Source of the DNA: Semisulcospira habei
Lineage: Eukaryota; Mollusca; Gastropoda; Semisulcospiridae
Assembly (NCBI GenBank): GCA_036245525.1
Contig: BTPG01000002.1
Span: 125,921,862 to 125,985,861, forward strand
DNA: 64,000 bases
Direction of reading: 5' to 3'
Shown here: positions 35,601-45,581 of the stretch, in pieces
Layout of the letters: each line of letters begins with the position of its first letter
Numbering within the stretch: position 1 is the first letter of the stretch
The notes under the pieces: generated by a model
Told to the model about the DNA's origin: nothing
The model's input: only the letters and a program-made list of their open reading frames with translations
The model's database searches: none
Position numbers and translations under genes: made by a program

Positions 35601-35607
35601 GAAGGAA

Positions 35608-35698
35608 TTAACCCTGTGCGTGTCAGTAGCGTTTTTTGTTGCAATGAATCCTGAAGGAATCATTGCGACAAAACCTGCTACCAACATGCAAATGGTTC
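35608..35698 (+). repeat. P2 palindrome
   Basis: TTAACCCTGTGCGTGTCAGT left, CTACCAACATGCAAATGGTT right, centre AATCCTGAAGGAATCATTGC. Confidence 0.87.
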
Positions 35699-36109
35699 AG
35701 CGGATGACCACAAGATGATGTCGCATCTTTTTCACTGCAAATTTCAGCAGTGGGAGGTGGATGTGCCATAATAATGCATGGTGCCAGGTGAGGTTGGTGC
35801 CTGGATAGGTTCCAAGCTACTCAGGTGCTTCCTTGATCTGTCCACCATCTACGATTCATGAAGTGACATGTTTCTCTTACAGAGAAAGGTTAGGTAGATT
35901 TGCATTATAAAGTAATCTTGAATAGTGACAATTTGCACAGTGATGTGTGGCTGTAGCAGTGAAACGTGTATTGGTATGAAATAGTAATTGTATGAGAGGT
36001 GGCTCTTTCCTTTTCCACAGAGGTTCATCAACGTGTGCAATATTTCATTTGATTACCCGGTATACTCCATGAGGCTCAGTATAACTACATACATGAAGAT
36101 TTCACAATT
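35699..36109. other. Intergenic with a decayed P4 core
   Basis: GCATGGTGCCAGGTGAGGTT to CAGGTGCTTCCTTGATC at about 35775-35842 resembles a worn core hairpin. Nothing else seen. Confidence 0.35.
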
Positions 36110-36240
36110 TTTGCTCTGGTTGGAGATTTTGGTAAAAAATCATAGACCAGAACACACATATCCTAAAAGTTGTGCTGGTCTGAGAGTTTGGACTTTAGGG
36201 CCAAGGTGGTAATGTCCAAAATGAATCACAGACCAAAGCA
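36110..36240 (+). repeat. P8 palindrome
   Basis: TGGTTGGAGATTTTGGTAAA, AATCATAGACCAGAACACAC, then TGGTCTGAGAGTTTGGACTT and ATGAATCACAGACCAAAGCA; inverted parts of the CTGTGATTTTGGAC family. Confidence 0.5.
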
Positions 36241-36289
36241 TGCTTGCTGACTATTTCAGATTGTGATTTTCGATCATACAGCTGTTTTA

Positions 36290-36357
36290 CAGCCCCTTGT
36301 ACATACAGCTGCTGGTACTGTTTGCAGTATTGATGGCTGCTTGCACAAGGGAGTTAA
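36290..36357 (+). repeat. P11 palindrome
   Basis: CAGCCCCTTGTACATACAGC left, GATGGCTGCTTGCACAAGGG right, then AGTTAA; centre GGTACTGTTTGCAGTA. Confidence 0.65.
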
Positions 36358-36477
36358 ACATAACACATTCAATGCGCTGGTAACACTATTGATGTGGGGT
36401 GCCTTGAATGAGTTAAAGGTTTATATAAGTCTCATACAGCAGTGTACAAATGTGGCTTTTTTCCCATTGATGTCACT

Positions 36478-36654
36478 TAACCCATTGTGTCCCAGGTACG
36501 CAATACCCATGTTTTGGAGTTGTCCTCTGAGAACTGCAGTACATTGCAGGAGACAGATCGACCATGATAGATGAAGGGTGGTGCCAGAATAGCTTGGCGC
36601 CTATAGGCGCCAAGCTATTCTGGCACCACCCTTCAACTATCATGGTCGATCCAC
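36478..36654 (+). repeat. P4 palindromic element
   Basis: TTAACCCATTGTGTCCCAGG left. Nearly perfect hairpin (GAAGGGTGGTGCCAGAATAG around CGCCTATAGGCG, to CTATCATGGTCGATCC). The right terminus is lost. Confidence 0.85.
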
Positions 36655-36662
36655 ATGTATGT

Positions 36663-36753
36663 TTTACCCTTTGCCTGTTGCTAGCACCTTACGTCGCAAT
36701 GATTCCCACAGAAATCATTGTGACAAAAGTCGCTACTGGCAACCAGAGGGTTA
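36663..36753 (+). repeat. P2 palindrome
   Basis: TTTACCCTTTGCCTGTTGCT left, TGGCAACCAGAGGGTTA right, centre GATTCCCACAGAAATCATTG. Confidence 0.85.
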
Positions 36754-36835
36754 GTAGTTGTGGTGGTCTGTGCTTTAGACTATTTCTCCCAAGCCACAAG
36801 GTCCAAGATCACAGACCAACATGGCTGCTTAAAAT
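36754..36835 (+). repeat. P8 palindrome
   Basis: GTGGTCTGTGCTTTAGACTA and GGTCCAAGATCACAGACCAA around CTCCCAAGCC. Confidence 0.55.
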
Positions 36836-37057
36836 GTTAGATAGTACATGTATTCCTATTATTATTATATTATTATTATTATTGAAATTACGTTTTCTGT
36901 TGAAATTGGTGATAGGTTGGAATTTCCATTACTCTGAATTACCTCATAATTCACACCACACAAACTGCATAGCATTGAGATCACTTGTACAGTGGAAGAC
37001 ACGCAGTCGTCTCCTGATGTAGATATTAACTGCTGCCTGGGTACACAGTGCACAGCT

Positions 37058-37123
37058 GCAAGAGGCATAGATCCTCATGAGCCCCCACAGTTGTAGGGGC
37101 TCATGAGGATCTGTGCATCTTGC
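37058..37123 (+). repeat. P1 hairpin
   Basis: GCAAGAGGCATAGATCCTCA / TGAGGATCTGTGCATCTTGC, loop GAGCCCCCACAGTTGTAGGG. Confidence 0.87.
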
Positions 37124-37174
37124 TGGTCATAATATAACCAGGTGAGGCAAGGGCCGGGAGACACGGTGCACATG

Positions 37175-37463
37175 TTAACCCTTTTCATCCTGATACACTA
37201 TTCCGCCGTTAGATGGCCTTAGTTGCCAGCTCGGCGTTAAACCCAAATAATTAACTAACTAACTGATACACTATTGCTTGAAATTATAAATTTAACTCTG
37301 ATAATTCAAGAGTGGTGCCAGAATAGCTTGGCACCTGAGGCGCCAAGCTATTCTGGCACCACCCTTAAACTGAAACGGTTGATTTGTCTTGTAACGTGTT
37401 ATGTAGCCTAGATGGGACAACAAGCAAATTTTTAGAAGATCAGGCGCAGAATGTAATGCGTTG
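37175..37463 (+). repeat. P4 element carrying a retroposed 61-bp insert
   Basis: TTAACCCTTTTCATCCTGAT left; hairpin AGAGTGGTGCCAGAATAGCT around CACCTGAGGCGCC; right GCAGAATGTAATGCGTTGA. The left arm is split by 37203-37263. Confidence 0.85.
37203..37263 (+). mobile_element. 61-bp retroposed 3' end with 12-bp target duplication
   Basis: Perfect direct repeat TGATACACTATT at 37191-37202 and 37264-37275. Insert: GATGGCCTTAGTTGCC, GGCGTTAAACCCAAATAA and an (ACTA)n-like tail. Same family as 22285-22349. Confidence 0.87.
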
Positions 37464-37464
37464 A

Positions 37465-37545
37465 GGGGAATTACTCAGCACTGGACGTGGTTACAAACAG
37501 TTAAATCCAGTATTAGTGATGCACCTTTTCGTTTGTATATATGTC
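37465..37545 (+). repeat. Dispersed fragment of the 369-bp unit
   Basis: GGGGAATTACTCAGCACTGG and TGATGCACCTTTTCGTTTGT match two parts of the array unit in inverted/direct arrangement, like the start of the array at 6180-6250. Confidence 0.65.
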
Positions 37546-38181
37546 TATGCACCCACTCCAGAAAGTTTTCCCTTCTTTCACGCACATACTGATTGCATAA
37601 CAAGCAGATTCATATTTGAACTTGCTAGGTATACATTTCCATCTCAAGAACTCGTTGCAGGCCAAGATCAATTTTGGATGCTTGTGTTAGTCAAAATAAA
37701 AACACAAAATATGCTCATACTGCTACATTAACAAGCTCCTTATTAATTTTGTGCCGGTAATAAAATACTTCTTTGTGTCTTCACATCTTGAAAAATCTTT
37801 CTCATGCGCACAAATCAATGGAGAACAGACAGCAGTGAACAAATGAAGGGAATTGCTGCACTAACATTGTCACGCAGACTTTTCAAAACAAAACAAAAAA
37901 AGCAAATCTCATAAACGTTATCAAACTTGATCTCATTGTGGGTCCTGTCGATCCACAAGGCATCTACAAACCAGAAACCTCAAAAAAACTGGAGGACTCG
38001 AGACAAAAGGGAAAGTTTCGTTTTGGACTGGGTACATACATGATATTGAGCCAAATTTTACTTGATATGGTGCTGATACCCGAATCAAAATGTCTGGCTG
38101 ATACCAAGGCCAGGGTGATTCGGGTCGTGTAGTCACGTCTGCTGGTTATCAGCTCTACATCAAGACAACTTTTGCTCAGTA
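37546..38181. other. Intergenic, nothing recognised
   Basis: AT-rich, unique-looking. No coding region or repeat supported. Confidence 0.35.
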
Positions 38182-38408
38182 TAACTCCTTCCCTGCCACC
38201 TTAAGCACACTGTACGTACATTTTTGTCTCAGAAATCTGTGTTCATTCAACGACCAAAAGCCATCACCGTCCAAGAAACGTGGCTACAAACTGGTCTCGT
38301 CAAGAGGCATAGATCCTCATGAGCCCCCGCAGTTGCGGAGGCTCATGAGGATCTATGCCTCTTGCAGTTGGGTCATGTTCACTTTTTTCTCGGCAGTGAA
38401 GGGGTTAA
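38182..38408 (+). repeat. P1 element, full length
   Basis: TAACTCCTTCCCTGCCACCT left, TCTCGGCAGTGAAGGGGTTAA-type right end. Perfect hairpin arms CAAGAGGCATAGATCCTCAT and complement around GAGCCCCCGCAGTTGCGG. Confidence 0.88.
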
Positions 38409-38566
38409 TATGATCTCCTACTTCTTTCTAATTTCTTTGTTTGGGGGGGGGGGGGGGGGGTAGAGGTAGAGGCATACATGTTTTCAATACATAATGTGAT
38501 GCATCCTAAAACGGGATGCATGTGACCTGCTTATATTTTATCCGTGTTTTTCGTGGGCTCACGGAA

Positions 38567-38609
38567 GGGGCAGGGGATCTGTTCTCCAGTGCTGAGTAAT
38601 TCCCCTTGA
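38567..38609 (+). repeat. Dispersed fragment of the 369-bp unit
   Basis: GGGGCAGGGGATCTGTTCTC then AGTGCTGAGTAATTCCCCTT, matching the end of the array unit. A G18 run lies at about 38443-38460. Confidence 0.72.
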
Positions 38610-38615
38610 TGTGTG

Positions 38616-38706
38616 CCCAGTAAGCAAAGTTCCTCGGACCCATGACGGCTGCTGTGGGCTGTGCGAGGGCCCACTGTGGCGTCATGTGCCAGAAAACATT
38701 TACTAC
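38616..38706 (+). repeat. P5 palindrome
   Basis: CCAGTAAGCAAAGTTCCTCG, inner GGCTGCTGTGGGCTGTGCGA, then GTGCCAGAAAACATTTACTA. Confidence 0.6.
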
Positions 38707-39159
38707 AACAAGTCCGTGTTGCTAAGATGGATGGTTTATCCGTTGGACTGTTTGCAAATGGTTCTGGAAATGTCATTCTTAGCCATTCACAGTAAAGGGT
38801 TCATTGTATTACCGGTTTTATTGAAAGCACACACTTTTTTTTCTTGAGATATGTGTTCATACATGTGTACATTGTAGACAAATGGCAGTAGCTAGTCTTT
38901 ATCCTGGACAGCTTACAAGTATGTTCGTGTTTTGTTTCTTTCTTTTCAATCTTTTATCAGGATACGCATCACAATTGTCATACTTGATTTTAAAAAAAAT
39001 TCACTGGAGTAAACCTTATGCTTAAGATATGCGTAGATAGATAAGATATGATGTAAATTGTAAACTGATATTTTATCTCAGTCTCACCTCATTTGCAATA
39101 TCCACCGCTATGCTGGCTTCCATCCATGGGTGAAGCAAGATTAATGTGTTTTTAAATTA
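38707..39159. other. Intergenic, nothing recognised
   Basis: AT-rich; no feature supported. Confidence 0.35.
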
Positions 39160-39191
39160 GTAACCCTCATGTGTATGTAGCCACAGGTACT

Positions 39192-39601
39192 TTAACCCTG
39201 TGCATCCTGAGGCTGAATAAAAAAAACCCTACTTAACCCTTTTAGCTCCAGGGTCCTCTTTCTTAAATTTTGGAGGTGTTGCCTAATGACTATGTACCAG
39301 TTGCAGGAGATGGAGTGACCATGATAATTCAAGGGTAGTGCCAGATTAGCTTGGCGCCTGAAGGCGCCAGGCTAATCTGGCACAACCCTTGAATTATCAT
39401 GGTCAATCCATCTCCTGCTGTAGGGACTCGGGGCTAAATGGGTTAATGTCCTATGAAGGCTACATTACAGATTAGGAGATAGATCAACCATTTTAGCTAA
39501 ATAGTGTGGTGCCAAAATAGCTTGGCGCCTCTTCCACCACCCTTGAACTATCATGGTTAAATTAATTTCACGCAATGGTGTAACAGGATCAAAAGGGTTA
39601 A
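39192..39601 (+). repeat. P4 element, middle of the nest
   Basis: TTAACCCTGTGCATCCTGAG left and GGATCAAAAGGGTTAA right, TTAA at both ends. Core relic AGTGTGGTGCCAAAATAGCT with CACCACCCTTGAACTATC. It is itself split by 39233-39446. Confidence 0.85.
39233..39446 (+). repeat. P3 element, innermost of the nest
   Basis: TTAACCCTTTTAGCTCCAGG to GGGGCTAAATGGGTTAA with nearly perfect hairpin arms around GCGCCTGAAGGCGCC. It interrupts the P4 element between GGCTGAAT and TATGAAGGCTACATTACAG. Confidence 0.9.
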
Positions 39602-39635
39602 ACAGTACCAGTGGCTGCATGAACAGAGGGGTTAA

Positions 39636-40369
39636 TGTTTGTGTTTATAATCAATGATTATTGTGTTTATAATGTATTAATTTGTTTTAAGTGGGTTGTT
39701 GGTTTGATTCACCGATATTTGCATGCAAGTATTAGATGTAATGAATGAATGTGGACTGAATATTGGTTGTGAGTGTGGGTATGTGGGGGTGTGTGTGTGA
39801 GAGAGTGTGTGTGTGTGTGGTGCATGGGTGTATGCCTGTATGAGGTTTTCTAAAGGGACATGAGCCACTCGGCTAAGCACTTACAAAACATGACTGGTGG
39901 AGAATAAAAATATGATAAAAAGAGAAACCTTGTCTGTGCTTGACTTTTCCCCCCATAATTTTTGTAATTAGAGATGTATTTGTATTGGTTTACAAATACT
40001 TAGGAAAATTTGTTCACTTTCGCAGATGGGTGCTCACCAGGATGTAATTGTACTAAAGACTATTTATGGGGGCTCATGCAGCTCTGTGCCTCGTGCAACC
40101 TGCCAGGCGTATCGAAACAAATGAAGCCCCATACTTTGCGGTACAAATGGGCGTGCAAATAGCTGTATGTTTGTCAGCGATGAGTGATGCATTCCTCCTG
40201 CGTGTAACGAACGCTTTGCCAAAACATCTTGTATGTAGACTATTGAGACTTGGCACTTGTACATTGTTTTCTGTAAGACTGCAGGCACGTAGTGATACAC
40301 TTGTCATTCTGAATTGCAGGGAAAGCTATTTGCTCAACATAGCATCAGTAATCTGCCATTGTTACATAG
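39636..40369. other. Intergenic with (GT)n and a P1 half-relic
   Basis: GT-rich microsatellite at about 39776-39822, AATAAA at 39903-39908, and a worn P1 arm GGGGGCTCATGCAGCTCTGT at 40066-40085. Nothing else. Confidence 0.45.
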
Positions 40370-40760
40370 TTAACCCTTTTCATCTTGATACACGGTTGCT
40401 TAACCCATATCATACTGAGGCTAAAAGCTTCAAATTTGTACACTGCCATATGCAAGCTACATTATAGTACTTACAGATAAGGATATAGACCAATGACTTT
40501 AGTTCAAGGGTGGTGCTGTTCTGGCACTACCCTTGAAGTATTTTAGTCAAACTTATTTCACACACTGGTGTATTTCGAATGATAAGGGTTAAAATAAATT
40601 TTACCATGATAGTTTAAGGGTGGTGCCAGAATAGCTTAGCGCCTCAGGTGCCTGGCTACCCTGGCACCACCCTTGAACTAAAATGGTTGATCTATAATAA
40701 AAAATGTAGTCTTCATAGAACAAAGGCTAGTAAAACAAAACAGAAAAATCAGCCTGTGTG
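40370..40760 (+). repeat. P4 element interrupted at TTAA by another P4 element
   Basis: Outer copy: TTAACCCTTTTCATCTTGAT to CACGGTTGC, then after the inner element AATAAATTTTACCATGATAG and the hairpin TTTAAGGGTGGTGCCAGAAT / CTGGCACCACCCTTGAACTA (40612-40680). Confidence 0.82.
40400..40592 (+). repeat. Inner P4 element
   Basis: TTAACCCATATCATACTGAG to GAATGATAAGGGTTAA, TTAA at both ends; hairpin centre deleted (GGTGGTGCTGTTCTGGCACT). Confidence 0.86.
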
Positions 40761-41515
40761 AATCATGTATGTGTGGAGGGAGCACACACATGCGTCTTCA
40801 CAGGTGCCAAGCTAATCTGAAAACTACCTTGAACTGTCATGGTCAATTCATCTGTGCCTGTGATGTATGTGGTTGAATGTGTTGACCCTTTCAAGACATG
40901 CCATATATGGATATTCCGCTGTTCACCACATACCCATATCATATCAGGGACGTAGCGGGCCACTCCGGCGCTCCGGCGACCGCCGGAGTACTTTTTGGAC
41001 AAAAAAAAAAAAAAAAGAAAAAAGAAAAGAGCGAGAGAGAGAGAGAAAGCAAACCTGTCGTGGTGTCAAAACTTCGCAAGTGTATTCATGTTTATCAAAA
41101 ATGGCATGTTTGCGCCAATAGCTCAGTGCACCACTTAGCAGTGGCTGGTAAACAGAAAAGTGTCAATTTAATCGCCGGCCCAAGAACGAAAGCTACTGGC
41201 CGAAGTGCATCAACACAACAGACTTCTGCACCACTAGCTCCACCAATTTAGCAGTGGTAAAAAAAAAAAAAAAAACAGAAATAAGAAGGACATGAGGCAC
41301 CACTAGCAAAAGCCGCACGCCGACTCCAAACGGTAACAGCCTCAAGTCATGACACATTAATCGAAGCAGAACGACCTCCCAATAAGAACTTGAACCAACT
41401 GGCATTGGAAATATCTTATTTCTACGCGCCACACTGCAACCAATACAAGGTCCCCCCCCCCCCCCCCCCCTCCTAAACAACGGGGGAAAGAAAACGGAAT
41501 GAAACCGCCAGACTT

Positions 41516-41866
41516 TTGAACTATGAAATCATCATAGGACCAGCACACAAATGGGCGGGGAAAACAAAGAAAATACATGAGGACAAAAACCTCTCACACT
41601 TTCAAACAATCCTACGAGCCGCATTCATCTCCTCCAATGGACTGAACCCTACGATATTCTTTGAATGGGTCGACTTCATGGGCCTTTGCAGAGACAAGGG
41701 AGCAAGGAAACAACTAGAATACCTCTTCATATACTTTAAAGAGGGCAGATACAGCAAAGCTTTGTACGCCTACGACATCATTGATCAACGGGCGCTCGAA
41801 TACTTAGACGGAACCCCGAAACACCACAGACAACTACGAAATTGTCCCACCAACAATCAAAACTAA
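41516..41866 (+). CDS. Unrecognised 116-codon frame
   Basis: Begins MNYEIIIGPAHKWAGKTK and continues LRAAFISSNGLNPTIFFEW, KQLEYLFIYFKEGRYSKALY, ending in a basic tail. Helix-rich in appearance. No family recognised. It starts after a C18 run (41452-41470), which may hide an upstream extension in another frame, and is followed by GCTGATGAAGGCAACCC at 42037-42053. Composition (A-rich, C-ending codons) differs from its neighbours. It could be part of a decayed mobile element or chance. Confidence 0.35.
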   Translation: MNYEIIIGPAHKWAGKTKKIHEDKNLSHFQTILRAAFISSNGLNPTIFFEWVDFMGLCRDKGARKQLEYLFIYFKEGRYSKALYAYDIIDQRALEYLDGTPKHHRQLRNCPTNNQN

Positions 41867-42389
41867 GGACACGACATGAAAAGAACACACTACCACTCTC
41901 CACTAGCCTTTCCAAGTTATAATGTGAGCGAGAGTACATCCTCTTGAACAATACAAAATAAACCACAAAATAAACTACCATAAAACCTAACAACAAAGGT
42001 TTACTCAGTCAACAAAAACAAAAGGGTCAGCACGCTGATGAAGGCAACCCTTAGCCAATAAAGGCTTAAACATGCCCAATATACACCTGACAGCTAACTC
42101 AAAACGTGACTCATTTGTGAATTGTCATATGGGTATACGGCTGGTCACATCAAGCCAATCACACAGTGGTGTGCGATGTACCAAAAAAAAAAAAAAAGAA
42201 GATCACGTATGCACGAGGCTCGATTGAACCACGTCCAAAAGTCTAAAACTGACTCACTCAACTTGATTCGTGTTGCCAACAACTTTAATTGTGGCTTCTG
42301 CAGCACGCAGGCAAACAGTTTTTAGGACATTTTCTGAGCTGGATGTGTCAAAAAACTAATCATAAAATCATAAATCAGTCCCTCGAGTG

Positions 42390-43982
42390 AGGCGTCTTTC
42401 TGTCAGAATTCAAATCAGCCGTTGTCAAACCTCTCCTGAAAAAGTCGAATCTTGACCCCAACTAGCTAAAGAACTATCGCCCCGTTTCAAACCTACCCTT
42501 TCTGTCCAAAGTTCATGAGAGAGTCGTTCTGACATAGCTCACTAAATATCTACAGTCAAACAATCTCGTCCATCCACTTCAGTCTGTTTAACGTGCTGGG
42601 CACAGTACTGAAACTGCTCTCCTCTGTGTCATTAATGGCCTAGTAAGTGCCTATGATGAAATCCTGAGCTCAGTTCGTGCCCTGTTAGACCTATCAGCTG
42701 CGTTTGACACCATTGACCACTCCATCTTGCTCCAGCGTCTAGAAAACTACTTTGGTATTTCTGGTAAGTTCTACTCTTATCTGTCTTCCCGTCAGATTAA
42801 CGTCTCTGTCAAGAACGCTCTTTCTGAAGCTGCTGCGCTAGAGTTTGGGGTCCCCAGGGCTCCTTCCTGGGCCCCATTCTATTTACGCTGTACACTCAGC
42901 CTCTGTCTCAGGTTATCGCATCGCATTCAACCGATTATCACATGTATGCGGATGATACACGACTTCCGAAATCTGCACATCAAACAGCTCCAGTCAGGCT
43001 ATTTCAGATGTTCAGAACTGTATCTCAGATATTAAGTCCTGGATGTGTAAAAATAAACTCCAGTTAAACGAGGGCAAGACAGAAGCTCTTCTTATCGGTG
43101 CCTCTCGACTGCTGCCCAATTCTCCTGACTCTATGTGCATTTGTGACGCACCTATTCCATTTTCTGATTCAGTTCGCAATCTTGGCGGTTTTCTTGATAA
43201 AGATCTTCAAATGAAGGACCATGTAAATCATGTCTGCAAAATTGCTTTTCTGGAATGAAGACGCATCAGTTCTATCCGTCATTACCTCACCACTGAATCT
43301 GCCACCAAACTGGTCGCCATTTTAGTCTTGTACCGCATTGATTACTGCAACTGATTATTTAGCTGGCCTCCCTCAGTTTCTCATTCAGAAATTGCAGTGA
43401 GCTCAAAATTGTGCTGCACGTCTTATCGTCCACGCCTGACAGCATCAGCCCATCACTCCTATCCTGAGACAACTTCATTCGCTGCCAGTCAAACAACAAG
43501 TCTCGTACAAAATCGCCTGTCTGTGCTACGAAACTATTAACTACTCTACCCCTGCCTACCTCGCTGATCTTCTTCAACTATACACTCCCTCCCACTCCCT
43601 CCGTTCAAGTAGTGTGACACGGCGGCGCGCCTTCGGCTCAGAGTCCCTCTCTGCAAACAGAGGTGACCGTTGTTTTGCGCACGTTGGACCTCAGTGTTGT
43701 CTGGAACTCTCTACCCATAGATATTAGACATTCTCCCTCATTCACTGCCTTTAAATCTGCCCTTAAGACCCACCTGTTCGATACCCCCAATGTAGCTCGC
43801 GCGCAGTTCTTCGTCAGTGGCCGTTATGTACCTGTGTGTTTGTCTGTGCGTGTGCGTGTGTATTGCAGAATCCTTTGTTCCTCTGGCTTTATGACCCCCT
43901 CCACTCCCACTCTGTATTTGTAAAGCGCTAAGAGCTTATTTTAGTATAAGCGCTATATAAGTAGCCATTATTATTATTATTA
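42390..43982 (+). mobile_element. L2-like LINE copy, 5'-truncated
   Basis: RT fragments in several frames: [77 protein letters not shown] and LKTHLFDTP, then the 3' tail GCGCTATATAAGTAGCC and (ATT)n. The YADD region is damaged (MRMIHDF frame). No intact frame. Nested inside the 3.5-kb element. Confidence 0.8.
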
Positions 43983-44502
43983 AGAACCACTGAATGTGCT
44001 TCAAAAATCCCGTGCAACACAAACGTCTGCTGTCAAAGTTGATTCAGGAGATGCAAAGCTTTTGTGATGAACATTTCTTCATGGATGATATCTCTTTTTA
44101 ATTTTGTTTTGCAAGTCTCATCTACAACAAACGATCTTTAACTCTGACATGTTGTAATCTTCTAACTACAGAAAGGCGAGTTTGTTTACTAATTGATTGG
44201 TTTCCCCATGACCACATGAAGGATTTAAACAATTGTGACATTTCCCAATTCAGTCTTGATTCCAAGCCAGCATATCATAGGTAAGTCTGTCTTTGGATGT
44301 GAATGTTGTTTCTTTAAAATAGAGTTAACATTTTAGTAGCAATAAATAAGCGTCTGGTCGCCATCGTCCCTCAAATAGTTTCCGACTTTCCGAAACCGCC
44401 GGACTACTTTTCTCATGCCCGCTACGTCCCTGATATCCAGCACGTCTTGAAAGAGAGTTGAACTGTGTCGCATCCAGCACAACTTAGGCTCAAAGGGTCA
44501 AC

Positions 44503-44894
44503 TTTGCTATTTTGAGGCTAATATCTAAGCATCATGAATTTACCCAGCGAAAATCTAGTCAGTGTGAATCCACCAAGGCATGAATCCACCCTCAGCAAAT
44601 TCTTACAGGTGTTGAACTCGTTTACTCCAAGAACTATATAATTTCCATTCTGTAGAGTGGAAGTCATTTAGTTCTGGGAGTAAAAGGGTGAAAAGTATGC
44701 TGAGATTTCATGCAGCTGCCGCAAACCGATTCACTTTTTTTCTGCGATGGCATCCCCTGAATAGAGCATCACATTATGCTCGGTACGAGAATGAGAAATC
44801 CTGGTGGAATTGCGGTGGCGAAAATCTACTCGGGGTGTATTTATGCCTGGGCAGATTTTCGCAGATAGAATCACAGGTACCTCTAAATAGCGAA
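44503..44894. other. Intergenic with a small palindrome
   Basis: CGTTTACTCCAAGAACT and AGTTCTGGGAGTAAAAGGG (44627-44690) are inverse ends of a short palindromic element; the rest is unassigned. Confidence 0.45.
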
Positions 44895-44990
44895 GTTGAC
44901 CCCTTCAGCTGTACCATGAACGGTTCATCCCGCGATGATTCCTACAGGAATCATCGCGACTTGAACTACTATCGACAGCCAGTGGGTTAA
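44895..44990 (+). repeat. P2 palindrome
   Basis: TTGACCCCTTCAGCTGTACC left, CTATCGACAGCCAGTGGGTTAA-type right end, centre GATTCCTACAGGAATCATCG. Confidence 0.83.
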
Positions 44991-45072
44991 TGAGATACAT
45001 GTACTACCTTTGAGCTAGTGACTTGCAGTCCATATGTTCCCCCCTTTTGCACACTAGTGCCTGTCAGCAGTC

Positions 45073-45188
45073 TTAACCCCTTGGGTGTCGGTAGCGATTT
45101 TTGTCATGATTCCTGCAGGATGTCAGGGTGTTGTTATTCCTGCAGGAATCATCGTGACAAAAAGCTCTACCGACAGCTAAAGGGTTAA
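45073..45188 (+). repeat. P2 palindrome with expanded centre
   Basis: TTAACCCCTTGGGTGTCGGT to CCGACAGCTAAAGGGTTAA. The central ATTCCTGCAGGA is present twice, separated by TGTCAGGGTGTTGTT. A half copy (GTTGACAGCCAAAGGGTT) follows at 45240-45258. Confidence 0.85.
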
Positions 45189-45338
45189 GCACTGGCTCTC
45201 CGCAGCACATGCAGGAGTCGCCCCAAAGGGGCAAACAGTGCTGTTGACAGCCAAAGGGTTCAGTATAACCTGAGCGTTAGCCATGGACGGGGTACATGCC
45301 TAGTGCGTCGCATCACTGCTACGTGTGCGTGCAGGTCT

Positions 45339-45400
45339 GTGATTTTGGACCTTACGGCTTCAGGCTTTAGGTCCAAAAGCACAGACCAGCACGTGTATTA
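45339..45400 (+). repeat. P8 palindrome
   Basis: GGTCTGTGATTTTGGACCTT pairs with AGGTCCAAAAGCACAGACCA around CGGCTTCAGGCTTT. Confidence 0.7.
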
Positions 45401-45581
45401 TGCAAGCCTGCATGTTTGTGTGGGCAATGTGTGCGGCGTCAGATGTCATAACTTGTCAAACTAAACATATAGATCTATAGACTTGCCTATACCATACTGT
45501 CAGGATGAGTGAACTCCGTTTGACCTGGGCCGTTGGAAGGACACAGAGACTGGTAAATTTATGCAGCAAAGGGCATAGATC

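Larger units (their letters stand above)
39160..39635 (+). repeat. P11 palindrome, outermost of a three-level nest
   Basis: Left half GTAACCCTCATGTGTATGTA to GCCACAGGTACT (to 39191) and right half ACAGTACCAGTGGCTGCATG to GGGGTTAA (39602-39635) form one P11 palindrome. It is split at its central TTAA by the P4 element below. Confidence 0.85.
40945..44432 (+). mobile_element. 3.5-kb element with CAGGGACGTAGCGGGC inverted ends
   Basis: Perfect 16-bp terminal inverted repeats: CAGGGACGTAGCGGGC at 40945-40960 and its complement at 44417-44432. The next bases are also similar (CTCCGG, CCGGAGTAC versus GTAGTCCGGCGG inverted). The CAGGG start resembles hAT-type ends, but I see no 8-bp target duplication and no transposase. 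The interior holds an A-rich region with an unassigned frame and an L2 copy. Confidence 0.65.
40881..44502 (+). repeat. Outer palindrome split by a 3.5-kb element
   Basis: GTTGACCCTTTCAAGACATG at the left and CACGTCTTGAAAGAGTTGAA plus CAAAGGGTCAAC at the right are inverse ends of one small palindromic element whose centre was opened by the insertion 40945-44432. Confidence 0.55.

Noticed and set aside
40937..44440. An 8-bp hAT target duplication
   Set aside because: The bases outside the two inverted ends (TATCATAT and ATATCCAG) do not match, so hAT assignment is left open.
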